Below, piece by piece: positions 23,824 through 32,273 of a stretch of DNA of 64,000 nucleotides. The notes under the pieces were generated by a model. The model was not told where the DNA came from. It saw only the letters and a list, made by a program, of their open reading frames with translations, and did not search any database. The stretch is taken from contig NZ_CP111036.1 of NCBI RefSeq assembly GCF_026248685.1, positions 620,001 to 684,000 of the forward strand. Reading direction: 5' to 3'. The stretch comes from Haladaptatus caseinilyticus (lineage in GTDB: Archaea; Halobacteriota; Halobacteria; Halobacteriales; Haladaptataceae). Each line of letters begins with the position of its first letter. Position 1 is the first letter of the stretch. The translations under genes were made by a program, and so were the position numbers.

Positions 23824-25428
23824 TCATCCGGACGCCTCCATGGGTTCGTGGTCACGATCGGGTTCGTCGTCGTGGTCCGATTCACGCGCCATCGTCTCCA
23901 GTGCGGACAGCACGCCGCCCATCTTCTGTTCGGTCTCCTCGAACTCGGCAGTCGGATCGCTGTCCGCGACGATACCCGCGCCAGCCTGCACGGTAATCGT
24001 GTCCGCGCTGTTTCGTTCGTCCGTGTTTCCGTGCTCGATGGTTGCCGTTCTGATGACGATAGCGAAGTCCGCATCGCCCGTCCACGAGAAGTAGCCGACG
24101 CCGCCGCCGTAGACGCCTCGTGGGGTTTCTTCGAGGTCGTGAATTATCTCCATCGCTCGAATTTTTGGCGCGCCGGTGAGCGTCCCGGCAGGGAACGTGA
24201 CACGCACCGCATCGAACGCGTCATGGTCCGACGCCATGGTTCCGGTCACCGTGCTTTCGATGTGCTGAACGTGGCTGTATTTGATGACGTTCATGAACTC
24301 CTCGACGCGGATACTTCCGGACTCGGACACTCGGCGAACATCGTTTCGAGCCAAATCCACGAGCATTGCGTGTTCCGACCGCTCCTTTTCGTCCGCGAGG
24401 AGCTCGCCCGCCAGCCGACGGTCGTCCATCGGATTTCCACCGCGCGCGCAGGTTCCAGCGATGGGGTTCGAAACGATTTCGTCCCTACGTACCGATACCA
24501 ACGTCTCCGGGCTCGCGCCCACGATGGTTCTGTCCTCGTAGCCGAGGAGATACATGTAGGGTGAAGGGTTCACGTCGCGCAGGGCGGCGTACAGTCCCAA
24601 CGGATCGACAGTTCCCGAAACCTCTCTTTTTCGGGAAATGACTCCCTGATAGATATCACCGGCGGAGACGTGTTCTTTTGCCCGACGTACCGCGTTCTCG
24701 TACTCGCTCCGCGACCCCGACGTCTCGTCTTCCGGCCGATACCCACCGAAGTTCGGCCTCGTTGCCGATTCGAGTACGTCGGTCACACGCTCCGCCTCGG
24801 TGGCCAGTCGGTCGTACATGTTCCCCGGGTCGTCATCCGGTGAAACGAGGGGCGTAAACACCAGCGATAGGGTTTCTTCGACGTGGTCGAATACGAGCGT
24901 CTTCGTGTTGAGAACGAACTGCGCGTCGGGTAGTTCCGTCTCGGGATGCTCTATTCCCTGCTCCTCTAACCAGAGGTCGTACACCGCCTCGTATGCGAGG
25001 AAGCCGACCAGTCCGCCCGAAAACCCGTCCTCGTTCGGGAATCCTCGTCGCTCCACGTCGGGAAGCGAGTTCCGAAGCGTATCGAGCACGTCACCCCCGT
25101 CATCTCGGTTGCTGGCGAACGCTTCGTCCCACCTATCGTCCAACACTCGAACGGCCGTCTCGTCCGACTGAATCGATACCACCGCCTTCGGGTCGTACCC
25201 GACGAACGAATAGCGCGCTCGACGGTCGTCCGTTCTCGTGGGGTTAAACGCGCCATCCGGGTCTGAGGATGCGACCTTCTCGGCGCTTTCGAGGAGGAAA
25301 TCGTACTCGTTTCCTCCGAGGGCCGAATAGGCAGTCAGGGGGTCGATTTCCACGTCGAGATCGATCTTCATGTGGACGACGACCCGCCGGTCGCTCTCGG
25401 CGAGGACTTCGAACTCGTTCCGATTCAT
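23824..25428 (-). CDS. trpE: Anthranilate synthase component I
   Basis: The 534-residue protein converts chorismate to anthranilate with TrpG. The N-terminal tryptophan-binding element LLES is present (DFLLESAEKV, about residue 47), so feedback inhibition by tryptophan is expected. The chorismate-binding part is complete: YLLGYEDRTIVGASPETLV, IAGTCARGGNPMDDRRLAGE, LVDLARNDVRRVSESGSIRV, FPAGTLTGAPKIRAMEII and YGGGVGYFSWTG. The start ATG at 25428 overlaps the trpF stop by 4 bases. The C-terminal tail (last about 35 residues) is acidic and disordered. Confidence 0.95.
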   Translation of the reverse strand: MNRNEFEVLAESDRRVVVHMKIDLDVEIDPLTAYSALGGNEYDFLLESAEKVASSDPDGAFNPTRTDDRRARYSFVGYDPKAVVSIQSDETAVRVLDDRWDEAFASNRDDGGDVLDTLRNSLPDVERRGFPNEDGFSGGLVGFLAYEAVYDLWLEEQGIEHPETELPDAQFVLNTKTLVFDHVEETLSLVFTPLVSPDDDPGNMYDRLATEAERVTDVLESATRPNFGGYRPEDETSGSRSEYENAVRRAKEHVSAGDIYQGVISRKREVSGTVDPLGLYAALRDVNPSPYMYLLGYEDRTIVGASPETLVSVRRDEIVSNPIAGTCARGGNPMDDRRLAGELLADEKERSEHAMLVDLARNDVRRVSESGSIRVEEFMNVIKYSHVQHIESTVTGTMASDHDAFDAVRVTFPAGTLTGAPKIRAMEIIHDLEETPRGVYGGGVGYFSWTGDADFAIVIRTATIEHGNTDERNSADTITVQAGAGIVADSDPTAEFEETEQKMGGVLSALETMARESDHDDEPDRDHEPMEASG

Positions 25429-26087
25429 CGTTGCAGAGCAGGTCCCGATTTCGTCTTCCTCCCTTCCTCCGAGGCCGCTTTCGCATCCACGATGAACGAT
25501 TCAACAGCAGTGTGATCTTTCTGTCCCCCGTTCGATTCGACGCCGCTCGCGACGTCCACGGCGAACGGTTCGACCGTCGTGACCGCCGCTTCGACGTTTT
25601 CGGGAGTCAATCCGCCCGCGAGGATAACGGGAGACTCGAGCGTGCTCGCTACCTCCTGTGCACGCTCCCAGTCGTGCGTTTCTCCGGTTCCACCCGTCGT
25701 TCCGGAATCGAGCAAGAGTGCATCGGCAACCGCATCGTAGCGGTCCGGATTCTCCGTGGACGCATCGATGGCGCGGATGACGTTCCCGTCGATGCTGGAC
25801 GAGAGGTACGCGAGGTCACCGACGCCCATTCCGTGTACCTGCACGGCGTCGGGGTCGATGGTGTCGGCGAGTTCGACCGCACGCTCTGGTGTTTCCGGCA
25901 TCGTCACGAGAACCGTCGTCACGAACGGCGGCACCACTCGAGCCAGTTCGGCGGCCCGCAGTGGGTCGATTTCTCGCGGCGAATCGACGGGCACGTCCAC
26001 GAGTAGACCGATGGCATCCGCGCCTGCCGAGATAGCAGCGTGCAGGTCGTCCTCCCGGGTAAGCCCGCAGATTTTCACGCGCGTCAT
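25425..26087 (-). CDS. trpF: Phosphoribosylanthranilate isomerase
   Basis: The 220-residue TIM-barrel enzyme of tryptophan synthesis converts phosphoribosylanthranilate to the carboxyphenylamino-deoxyribulose phosphate. The catalytic Cys7 is in TRVKICGLTRED. The phosphate-binding segment ILAGGLTPENV and the following FAVDVASGVESNGGQKD are typical of the C-terminal half, and LLLDSGTTGGTGETHDW contains the barrel loop with the catalytic Asp. It overlaps both trpD (upstream, ATGA) and trpE (downstream, ATGA), so the three are translated as a coupled unit. Confidence 0.95.
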   Translation of the reverse strand: MTRVKICGLTREDDLHAAISAGADAIGLLVDVPVDSPREIDPLRAAELARVVPPFVTTVLVTMPETPERAVELADTIDPDAVQVHGMGVGDLAYLSSSIDGNVIRAIDASTENPDRYDAVADALLLDSGTTGGTGETHDWERAQEVASTLESPVILAGGLTPENVEAAVTTVEPFAVDVASGVESNGGQKDHTAVESFIVDAKAASEEGRKTKSGPALQR

Positions 26088-27088
26088 GCCGAGACCGCCC
26101 TCGTCATCGCGTTCAGTTGCGCTTCCGCGCGGCCGGAGTCGATCGCTCGTCTGGCTTGCTCGACACCGTCCTGCAGGGACGTCGCCTGGCCGGAAACGTA
26201 CACCGCAGCTCCGGCGTTCGCCAAAACAATATCGCGCTTTGCGCTGCCGACGTCGCCTTCCACGATTCCGCGGAGGTCACGGGCGTTCTGTTTCGGTGTT
26301 CCACCGGCGACGGCGGACACGTCGTAGCGGCCGACGCCGAGGTCTTCGGGTGCGAGCGTAAACTCCCGAATATCGTTTCCGTCGACCTCCGCGACCGTGG
26401 TTTCGTCGTGGACGGCGATTTCGTCCATACCCGACCCGTGAACCACGAGTGCGTGGGAAACGTCCATGTGGGCGAGTGCGCGGGCCAACACGGGCACGAG
26501 GTCGGGGTCGTAGACGCCGACGACCTGCGCGTCGGCACCGGCCGGGTTTGTCAGCGGCCCTAAGACGTTGAACAGCGTTCGAATCCCGAGTTCACGGCGG
26601 GGACCGATAACCGCCTTCATCGCGGGGTGGAACACGGGCGCGAGCATGAATCCAATTCCCTGCTCTTCGATCGTGCGTTCCACTGCTGGCGGTTTCGAAT
26701 CAACCACGACGCCGACTTCTTCGAGCACGTCGGCACTGCCCGAAGACGAGGAGACCGAATAGTTTCCGTGCTTTGCCACCGGAACGCCCGCGCCGCTGGC
26801 GACGATGGCCGACGTCGTGGAGACGTTGATGGTGTCGTAGTCGTCACCGCCGGTCCCACAGGTATCGACCAGCGGGGTTCGGTCCGGGGAAATCGTTCGC
26901 GCGGCGTCGCGCATCCCCTGCGCGAACCCGGCGATCTCCGTTTCGGTTTCCCCTTTCGCGCGCAGTCCCGTGAGCAGCGCGCCGATTTGTGCGTCGGTCG
27001 CGCCGCCGAAAACGGCGCTCGCCGCATCGCGGGCCTGTGTGAGTGTGAGGTCGTGTCCGGTGGTGACGTGTTCGATGTAATCCTGCAT
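26084..27088 (-). CDS. trpD: Anthranilate phosphoribosyltransferase
   Basis: The 334-residue enzyme transfers phosphoribose from PRPP to anthranilate. The family motifs are visible: DTCGTGGDDYDTINVST for PRPP/diphosphate binding, KHGNYSVSSSSGSADVLEEV for the hinge and anthranilate tunnel, and GFMLAPVFHPAMK then RRELGIRTLFNVLGPLTNP for the catalytic core. It is the first gene of trpDFEG. Its promoter region contains a TGTAC-N6-GTACA palindrome between a TATA-like element and the start codon (see 27122-27137), which suggests repression by a tryptophan-sensing regulator. Confidence 0.95.
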   Translation of the reverse strand: MQDYIEHVTTGHDLTLTQARDAASAVFGGATDAQIGALLTGLRAKGETETEIAGFAQGMRDAARTISPDRTPLVDTCGTGGDDYDTINVSTTSAIVASGAGVPVAKHGNYSVSSSSGSADVLEEVGVVVDSKPPAVERTIEEQGIGFMLAPVFHPAMKAVIGPRRELGIRTLFNVLGPLTNPAGADAQVVGVYDPDLVPVLARALAHMDVSHALVVHGSGMDEIAVHDETTVAEVDGNDIREFTLAPEDLGVGRYDVSAVAGGTPKQNARDLRGIVEGDVGSAKRDIVLANAGAAVYVSGQATSLQDGVEQARRAIDSGRAEAQLNAMTRAVSA

Positions 27089-27121
27089 AGTGGAACACCA
27101 ATGAACGAATTCGTGTTACAA

Positions 27122-27137
27122 TGTACAAATTCGTACA
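27122..27137 (-). promoter_or_regulatory. TRP-box-like palindrome in the trpDFEG promoter
   Basis: TGTAC - AAATTC - GTACA is a perfect inverted repeat 34-49 bp upstream of the trpD start. It contains TGTACA (27122-27127) and a one-mismatch copy CGTACA; a third similar word, TGTTACA, is just inside at about 27114-27120. TGTACA is the consensus TRP box bound by TrpY in Methanothermobacter. A TATA-like CTTTAA (minus strand, about 27141-27149) lies next to it, so bound protein would block the promoter. Confidence 0.5.
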
Positions 27138-27252
27138 ATGACTTAAAGCTGTCGCCCGTCTCGGACGGAATAAACCTAGTTACGGCGTTCGATTTCGAAA
27201 CCTTCAATTACCCAAGCGGCCAACGAAGGAATGCGTACGACGGAGGCCGACT

Positions 27253-27326
27253 GGGTTTGTGGTCTAGTTGGTTATGACACCTCCTTGACATGGAGGAGGC
27301 CGGCAGTTCAAATCTGCCCAAACCCA
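27253..27326 (+). tRNA. tRNA-Val (GAC)
   Basis: The 74-nt tRNA has acceptor stem GGGTTTG/CAAACCC with discriminator A, anticodon stem CCTCC/GGAGG around the loop TTGACAT (anticodon GAC), and T-arm GGCAG-TTCAAAT-CTGCC. There is no intron. It is divergent from the trp operon and shares the intergenic region with its promoter. Confidence 0.93.
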
Positions 27327-27677
27327 CTTCAATTCTCACGGAGTCGTTTTTTGGAGTCCTAACGTTGTCGATATTCGCAGTTCGAAGCAGGGTGCGACAC
27401 GAACGAACCGACCGTTGTTCACGCCAGGTCAAACCCACGTCTCGAAACTTCTCGGTTTCCACTTCCCACCGTCGGCAAGCAAACAGACGACGTGTAACAG
27501 ACGGAACGAGGTACCATCTTCACCACTACTCGCTCGTTTCCGCCCCGCTCGTCCGTTTTCACGGATGAGAACGCACTCGATGGTTGTTTTGCTCACCTGT
27601 CGGCAAGTTAGGGGAGGATTCGTTCCTCCGTGCCGACGGCGTTCCGAAGGTCGTCCGATCAAAAAGAGAACGGGACG
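27327..27677. other. Intergenic region after tRNA-Val, 351 bp
   Basis: No supported gene is seen. A short hairpin GGAGGA-TTCGT-TCCTCC lies at about 27614-27630, and direct words 'gtcggcaag' occur twice (about 27471 and 27600). It could mark a degraded insertion or a small RNA, but nothing supports that firmly. Open frames here are arginine-rich shadows. Confidence 0.35.
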
Positions 27678-28346
27678 CTATTCGCTCGAAATATCCGGTG
27701 CTTGTTCACCTGTCGAGGGCGCATGTCGCGCGTCGTAGGTATGGGCAACCGCGACGAGCGTGAACGCAACGACCACGAGCAAGGCGAGGGCGATATCGGC
27801 GATTCCGGCGAGAAGCGGAAGTTCGAGCCATGCTCCGGTAAGCACGGCAAAGCCAGCGACTGCGAGACCGAGGTATCGTTTACACCACGAGATGTCGTCC
27901 CGTGTGTTCGTTTCGAGATAGGGGTCGAGTTGTTCGGCGGCGGTGGCGAGTTCGACGATTCCCCGGTTTTGATTGTATTCCACGATTCCTGCATCGTCAA
28001 GTTTCGGGAGGTGTGACTGGTAAAGAGCGGTGTAGACTCGTTTTCGCTCGGCGGCGGAAATAGCATCCACGGTGGTATCGTTTTCCCACGCGGCGACCTG
28101 CTCCGCAAGGTCGCTCAACTGAACGGTTTCCTCGGCCTGTTTCAGATAGTGGAGAGCGTACCGTCGTCGTTGGTTCTTCAATACGTCGAAGACCATATCG
28201 CGGGAAAGAGGCGTCTCCTGTTGCTCCCGCGACGCGTTCGATTCGAGTATGTCTGAAACGTGTTCGGCGACCGTTGAGTCCGACTCACTCGATTGATTCT
28301 CGGTGTTGTTGCTCCCCGTGCCAGAGGAGTCACCGATTGTGCTCAT
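27678..28346 (-). CDS. Winged-helix (DUF7344-like) protein with two C-terminal membrane helices
   Basis: The 222-residue protein has a disordered Ser/Glu-rich N-terminus (about 45 residues). A winged-helix domain follows (DMVFDVLKNQRRRYALHYLK ... LSDLAEQVAAWEN ... LYQSHLPKLDDAGIVEYNQN), typical of the haloarchaeal DUF7344 family of ArsR-like regulators. Two membrane helices come last (YLGLAVAGFAVLTGAWLELP and IADIALALLVVVAFTLVAVA). A membrane-tethered DNA-binding protein is the natural reading; the signal is unknown. The neighbouring minus-strand gene is a carotenoid-cyclase-like protein 150 bp upstream. Confidence 0.82.
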   Translation of the reverse strand: MSTIGDSSGTGSNNTENQSSESDSTVAEHVSDILESNASREQQETPLSRDMVFDVLKNQRRRYALHYLKQAEETVQLSDLAEQVAAWENDTTVDAISAAERKRVYTALYQSHLPKLDDAGIVEYNQNRGIVELATAAEQLDPYLETNTRDDISWCKRYLGLAVAGFAVLTGAWLELPLLAGIADIALALLVVVAFTLVAVAHTYDARHAPSTGEQAPDISSE

Positions 28347-28498
28347 TACCTTGCCACCCCTTGCTCGTAACCCAGCATGGATTCAAACATTACCGGGTTT
28401 GTTCTTTGTTATTCACCATTTACCAACCGTAAACGAGTGGTTACGGAAAACGACAGATGATTCATATCGTGCCGCATTCTGGCGGTAACCACCCATTA

Positions 28499-28822
28499 CT
28501 AGCTAGTTTCACCTCGTTCCACCAGGTGGTACAGATTTTCGTGAACACCGATGACGAGGGCCGGAACGACGATAATGAAGATGTGCTCTTCGAGTGGTAT
28601 CCCGACGATCTCGATACCGGTTCGGAGCGGGATCGAAAACACACCGATGGAAAGCGTATACCAATCCCAGATGTAGGCGAGTGGATAGAGGACGAGAATC
28701 GTTTTTCCGGCGCGTGTGAGGGCGTTCGCCCGGAGAAGTAGCCAGAGCGCAACCAACCCGAAAACCAGTTCACTGGCCAGATAGGTGTACGAACCGAACA
28801 CCGCACCGATGTCAGGTAACAC
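28499..28822 (-). CDS. Lycopene-cyclase-domain membrane protein (single-domain form)
   Basis: The 107-residue, three-helix membrane protein matches one half of the archaeal/fungal-type lycopene beta-cyclase. The signature PLEE is present (GIEIVGIPLEEHIFIIVVPA), preceded by the helices YLASELVFGLVALWLLLRAN and TILVLYPLAYIWDWYTLSIG. Full haloarchaeal CrtY has two such halves fused (about 230 residues); bacterial CrtYc/CrtYd are separate. Here only one half is seen, with no partner nearby. It starts with GTG. It could be a stand-alone paralogue rather than an active cyclase. Confidence 0.75.
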   Translation of the reverse strand: MLPDIGAVFGSYTYLASELVFGLVALWLLLRANALTRAGKTILVLYPLAYIWDWYTLSIGVFSIPLRTGIEIVGIPLEEHIFIIVVPALVIGVHENLYHLVERGETS

Positions 28823-28917
28823 ACTAAAACGGAACGTGATGTGAGGTCAAAAACCCCTCAGAAATGCCCGTTCTGCGACAAAGTTCAAGACCAATGCCCG
28901 CGTCACTCAAACTGCCG

Positions 28918-30060
28918 ATGGATATCTCTAACATTGCGACCACCGACTACTTCGAGATCGAAGCGGAAGAGCGACTCGGGCAGGCTCGATCGATATTCGA
29001 AGAGGAGAACCCGAAGGGCATCGTGGTCACCAAAGCGGGAGAGTACGACGGCGTTATCACCCAGAAACAGCTCTTACAGTCACATATCGAGGACCAAACG
29101 AAGGTGGCAACGCTGACCAAACCCGCACCGAAAATCGCCCGAAACGACGACGTGCGCGAAGTCGCTCGCGCCCTCGTCGAAGGCGGGAGTAAGGTCGCCC
29201 CTGTGTTTGAAGATGGTAAAGTCTGGGGCATTATCGACGAGGACATGATTCTCGAAGGTGTCCTCGACAATCTCGATGCGCTCGTCGTCGAGCAGATTTA
29301 CACCGAGAACGCGGTCACGATTCCCGAAGATGCCACGCTCGGGCGCGTCATCAATCTCATGCGCGAACACAGCGTTTCGCGCCTGCCGGTCGTGAACGAG
29401 GACGGTTTTCTCACGGGAATGGTGACGACCCACGATATCGTGGACTTCGTGACACGGAACATGGACAAGCCGACGACGGGCGAACGCATGGGTGACAGCG
29501 ACCGGATGTTGGACCTGCCGGTGTACGACGTGATGAGCAGTCCCGTCGAAACCATCTCGCTCGACGCAAGCGTCGAGGACGCCGTCAGAATGATGTTCGA
29601 CAAAAACTACGCCGGTCTCGTGGTCACTCCCGAAGACGACGACCGCGTGGTCGGTGGCGTCGTCACGAAAACCGACGTGCTTCGTGCACTGACGTACACG
29701 GAAGAGGATCACCTCGACGTGCAGATCACGAACATCAACCTCCTCGACACCATCTCCCGTCAGACCATCAGAGAAAGCATTCAGGAGATAACGGACAAAT
29801 ATCAGGACATGCAGGTGCGCCACGCGCACGTACGGTTCCATGAACACAAAGAAAAGCTTCGCGGGACGCCCCTCATCCAATGTAAGATTCGCCTCCGCAC
29901 CAACCGCGGACAGGTCGCCGGATCTGGCGAAGGCTACGGTGCCGAACAGGCTTTCAACGTCGCCCGAGATACGCTTGAGCGCAACGTCCTCGAACTGAAA
30001 GGACTCCAGAGCGACCGCGAGTACGAAGGCCAACTGCTCCGAAAGCTCAACGAACTGTAA
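28918..30060 (+). CDS. Four-CBS-domain protein with C-terminal HPF/RaiA-like domain
   Basis: The 380-residue protein (from ATG 28918) has two CBS pairs: residues 1-120 (IATTDYFEIEAEERLGQARS ... GIIDEDMILEGVL) and 130-270 (NAVTIPEDATLGRVINLMRE ... VTKTDVLRALTY). A roughly 100-residue C-terminal domain follows (VQITNINLLDTISRQTIRES ... HVRFHEHKEKLRGTPLIQCK ... AEQAFNVARDTLERNVLELK), which has the pattern of ribosome hibernation factor/S30AE proteins. CBS pairs bind adenine nucleotides, so nucleotide-controlled ribosome binding is a reasonable inference. The family is found throughout haloarchaea. Two upstream ATGs are possible, but conserved sequence begins at MDISNIAT. Confidence 0.85.
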   Translation: MDISNIATTDYFEIEAEERLGQARSIFEEENPKGIVVTKAGEYDGVITQKQLLQSHIEDQTKVATLTKPAPKIARNDDVREVARALVEGGSKVAPVFEDGKVWGIIDEDMILEGVLDNLDALVVEQIYTENAVTIPEDATLGRVINLMREHSVSRLPVVNEDGFLTGMVTTHDIVDFVTRNMDKPTTGERMGDSDRMLDLPVYDVMSSPVETISLDASVEDAVRMMFDKNYAGLVVTPEDDDRVVGGVVTKTDVLRALTYTEEDHLDVQITNINLLDTISRQTIRESIQEITDKYQDMQVRHAHVRFHEHKEKLRGTPLIQCKIRLRTNRGQVAGSGEGYGAEQAFNVARDTLERNVLELKGLQSDREYEGQLLRKLNEL

Positions 30061-30220
30061 GGTCGAATCGATTCGCCTCTCAAATTTGTTTTATTTCGAT
30101 CCGACGCGCCGAGTGACGACGACGGTTACCGCCACCGTTCCGGCCGAGAAACGGACAACACGTTGAAATTTCGTTACCGGGAAGGGGGGCTTTAAGCCGC
30201 CCTGTCACCACCGCACACGC

Positions 30221-31234
30221 ATGCAGGTGGCTATACTCGCACACGAGAAGTTCCCCGGCCGTGCAAAGACGGCGGTCGGAATCCTGCGCTACGCCGACTA
30301 CGAGGTCGAAGCGATTCTCGACCGTGACCGATCCGGCGAGCGCGTGAGTGATTACTTGTCGGACGTACAAGACGCACCGATCGTCTCCGAAATGGACGAC
30401 GTTCCGGACGTAGACGCGCTGGTTATCGGGATTGCCCCGATCGGAGGTGGCTTCGATGAATCGTGGCGCTCGGACGTTCGAACCGCGCTCGAACGCGGCT
30501 GTGACGTGATTTCCGGACTCCACTACTTTCTCGAAGACGACGACGAATTCACCCGCCTCGCGGAGGAAAACGACTGTGATATCTGGGACGTGCGAAAACC
30601 CCACGACGACCTCACTGTCAGCCACGGCGTGGCAACGGACGTGGACGCCGAAATCGTGCTCACCGTCGGCACCGATTGTTCGGTCGGGAAGATGACCGCA
30701 ACGCTGGAACTGCTCGAAGCAGCCAAAGAGCAGGGCGCAAGCGCCGGGTTCATTCCGACCGGCCAGACGGGAATCATGATAGACGGTTGGGGGAACCCCA
30801 TCGACCGCGTGGTGAGCGATTTCACGGCCGGAGCGGTCGAAGAGATGATTCTAGAGCGTGGCGACGACTACGACTACCTCTTCGTCGAGGGACAGGGAAG
30901 CATCGTCCATCCAGCTTACTCCGCCGTGACCTGTGGCATTCTGCACGGGTCGATGGCCGACAAACTCGTCCTCTGTCACGAGGCAGGAAAGGAAGCGATC
31001 CACGGGTACGAATCGTTCTCGCTCCCGTCCATCGAGGAGTACGTCTCGCTCTACGAGAACCTCGCCCGACCGGTTCACGAGGCCGAAATCGTCGCCGGGG
31101 CGATCAACACATCGGGAATCGAGGGGGACGGATCGGCCCGAGGAGCGGTCGAATCGTACGAATCCGAACTCGGCGCACCCGCAACCGACCCGGTTCGATT
31201 CGACGCAGACGAGGTTTTGGAGGCGATTCTATGA
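30221..31234 (+). CDS. dgcN: DUF1611 family protein, probable N-acetyltransferase of the DgcN type
   Basis: The 337-residue DUF1611 protein has an N-terminal Rossmann-like part (MQVAILAHEKFPGRAKTAVG) and a C-terminal P-loop domain with GTDCSVGKMT (residues 150-159) followed by FIPTGQTGIMIDGWG and EGQGSIVHPAYS. DUF1611 proteins in some marine bacteria (DgcN) acetylate D-glutamate; others are less defined. The stop overlaps the start of the downstream enolase-superfamily gene by 4 bases (ATGA), the same two-gene order as bacterial dgcN-dgcA. The biochemical assignment is inferred from this pairing. Confidence 0.75.
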   Translation: MQVAILAHEKFPGRAKTAVGILRYADYEVEAILDRDRSGERVSDYLSDVQDAPIVSEMDDVPDVDALVIGIAPIGGGFDESWRSDVRTALERGCDVISGLHYFLEDDDEFTRLAEENDCDIWDVRKPHDDLTVSHGVATDVDAEIVLTVGTDCSVGKMTATLELLEAAKEQGASAGFIPTGQTGIMIDGWGNPIDRVVSDFTAGAVEEMILERGDDYDYLFVEGQGSIVHPAYSAVTCGILHGSMADKLVLCHEAGKEAIHGYESFSLPSIEEYVSLYENLARPVHEAEIVAGAINTSGIEGDGSARGAVESYESELGAPATDPVRFDADEVLEAIL

Positions 31235-32265
31235 GCCTCTCGACCGACTACGAGCGACTCTCGCTCCCACTCGAACACGCCTTTACGATCTCCCGAAGCA
31301 CGCAGACGACCGCCGAAAACGTCATCGTCCGAATCGAGGACGACGAAGGGAACGTCGGTATCGGTGGGGCCGCACCGTCCGAACATTACGGGGAGACGGC
31401 GGACACGGTGGAAGCGGTCATGCCGAACCTTCTGAGCGTCGTCGAGGCAGTGGACGATCCTCACGTACTCGCCAAAATCGAGCGCGAGATGCGAGAAACG
31501 GTGAACCGAAACCCGTCCGCGCGTTGTGCCGTGAGCATTGCCCTCCACGACCTCGTGGCGAAACGCGCCGACCTGCCACTCTATCGCTATTGGGGACTCG
31601 ACCCCGAAGACACGCTCGAAACGTCGTTCACCATCGGGATCGATACGACGGACGTAATGCGCGAAAAAACTGCGGAAGCGGTCGAAGCCGGATACGAAAC
31701 GCTGAAAGTGAAAGTCGGCACCGACCGCGATGGGGAAATCGTCGGGGCGATTCGTGACGAAGCCCCCGACGCGACGATTCGCGTGGATGCGAACCAGGCG
31801 TGGAGCCCCCGCGAAGCGGTGCGGAAAATCGAGGAGCTCGTGACGTACGATGTGGAGTTCGTCGAACAGCCCGTCCCCGCCGAGAATCCCGAAGGGATGC
31901 GATTCGTTCGAGAACGCTCCGCGCTGCCCATTGCGGCGGACGAATCCTGTGTGACGCTCGAAGACATCCCGCAGATCGCCGGAAAAGCGGATATCGCAAA
32001 CCTGAAGCTGATGAAATGTGGCGGCCTCCGTGAAGCGATGCGGATGATTCACACCGCGAAAGCCCACGGGATGGAAGTCATGCTCGGGTGTATGATAGAG
32101 AGCAACGCGAGCATCGCCGCCGCGTGCCATCTCGCCCCCTTACTCGATTACGCCGATCTGGACGGTTCGCTCCTGCTCGCCGAGGACGAGTACGAGGGTG
32201 TCCCGATGCCGAACGGAGTCATCGATCTCGAAACCGGACGGTCAGGAACCGGCGTGCGAAAATAG
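31231..32265 (+). CDS. dgcA: Enolase-superfamily epimerase (dipeptide epimerase / N-acetyl-glutamate racemase, DgcA type)
   Basis: The 344-residue member of the muconate-lactonising/dipeptide-epimerase group of the enolase superfamily has both catalytic lysine motifs: K159-V-K161 (ETLKVKVG) and the K259/K262 region (NLKLMKCGG). Metal ligands D186 (RVDANQAW), E212 (FVEQP) and D237 (ADESC) are all present. A D-L-D motif near the end (YADLDGSLLL) is the element that in Ala-Glu epimerases holds the dipeptide amino group, so L-Ala-D/L-Glu epimerase is an alternative to N-acetyl-Glu racemase. It is coupled to the DUF1611 gene by ATGA overlap and convergent with an AstE-type deacylase gene 8 bp away. 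Confidence 0.82.
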   Translation: MSLSTDYERLSLPLEHAFTISRSTQTTAENVIVRIEDDEGNVGIGGAAPSEHYGETADTVEAVMPNLLSVVEAVDDPHVLAKIEREMRETVNRNPSARCAVSIALHDLVAKRADLPLYRYWGLDPEDTLETSFTIGIDTTDVMREKTAEAVEAGYETLKVKVGTDRDGEIVGAIRDEAPDATIRVDANQAWSPREAVRKIEELVTYDVEFVEQPVPAENPEGMRFVRERSALPIAADESCVTLEDIPQIAGKADIANLKLMKCGGLREAMRMIHTAKAHGMEVMLGCMIESNASIAAACHLAPLLDYADLDGSLLLAEDEYEGVPMPNGVIDLETGRSGTGVRK

Positions 32266-32273
32266 ATACGACG

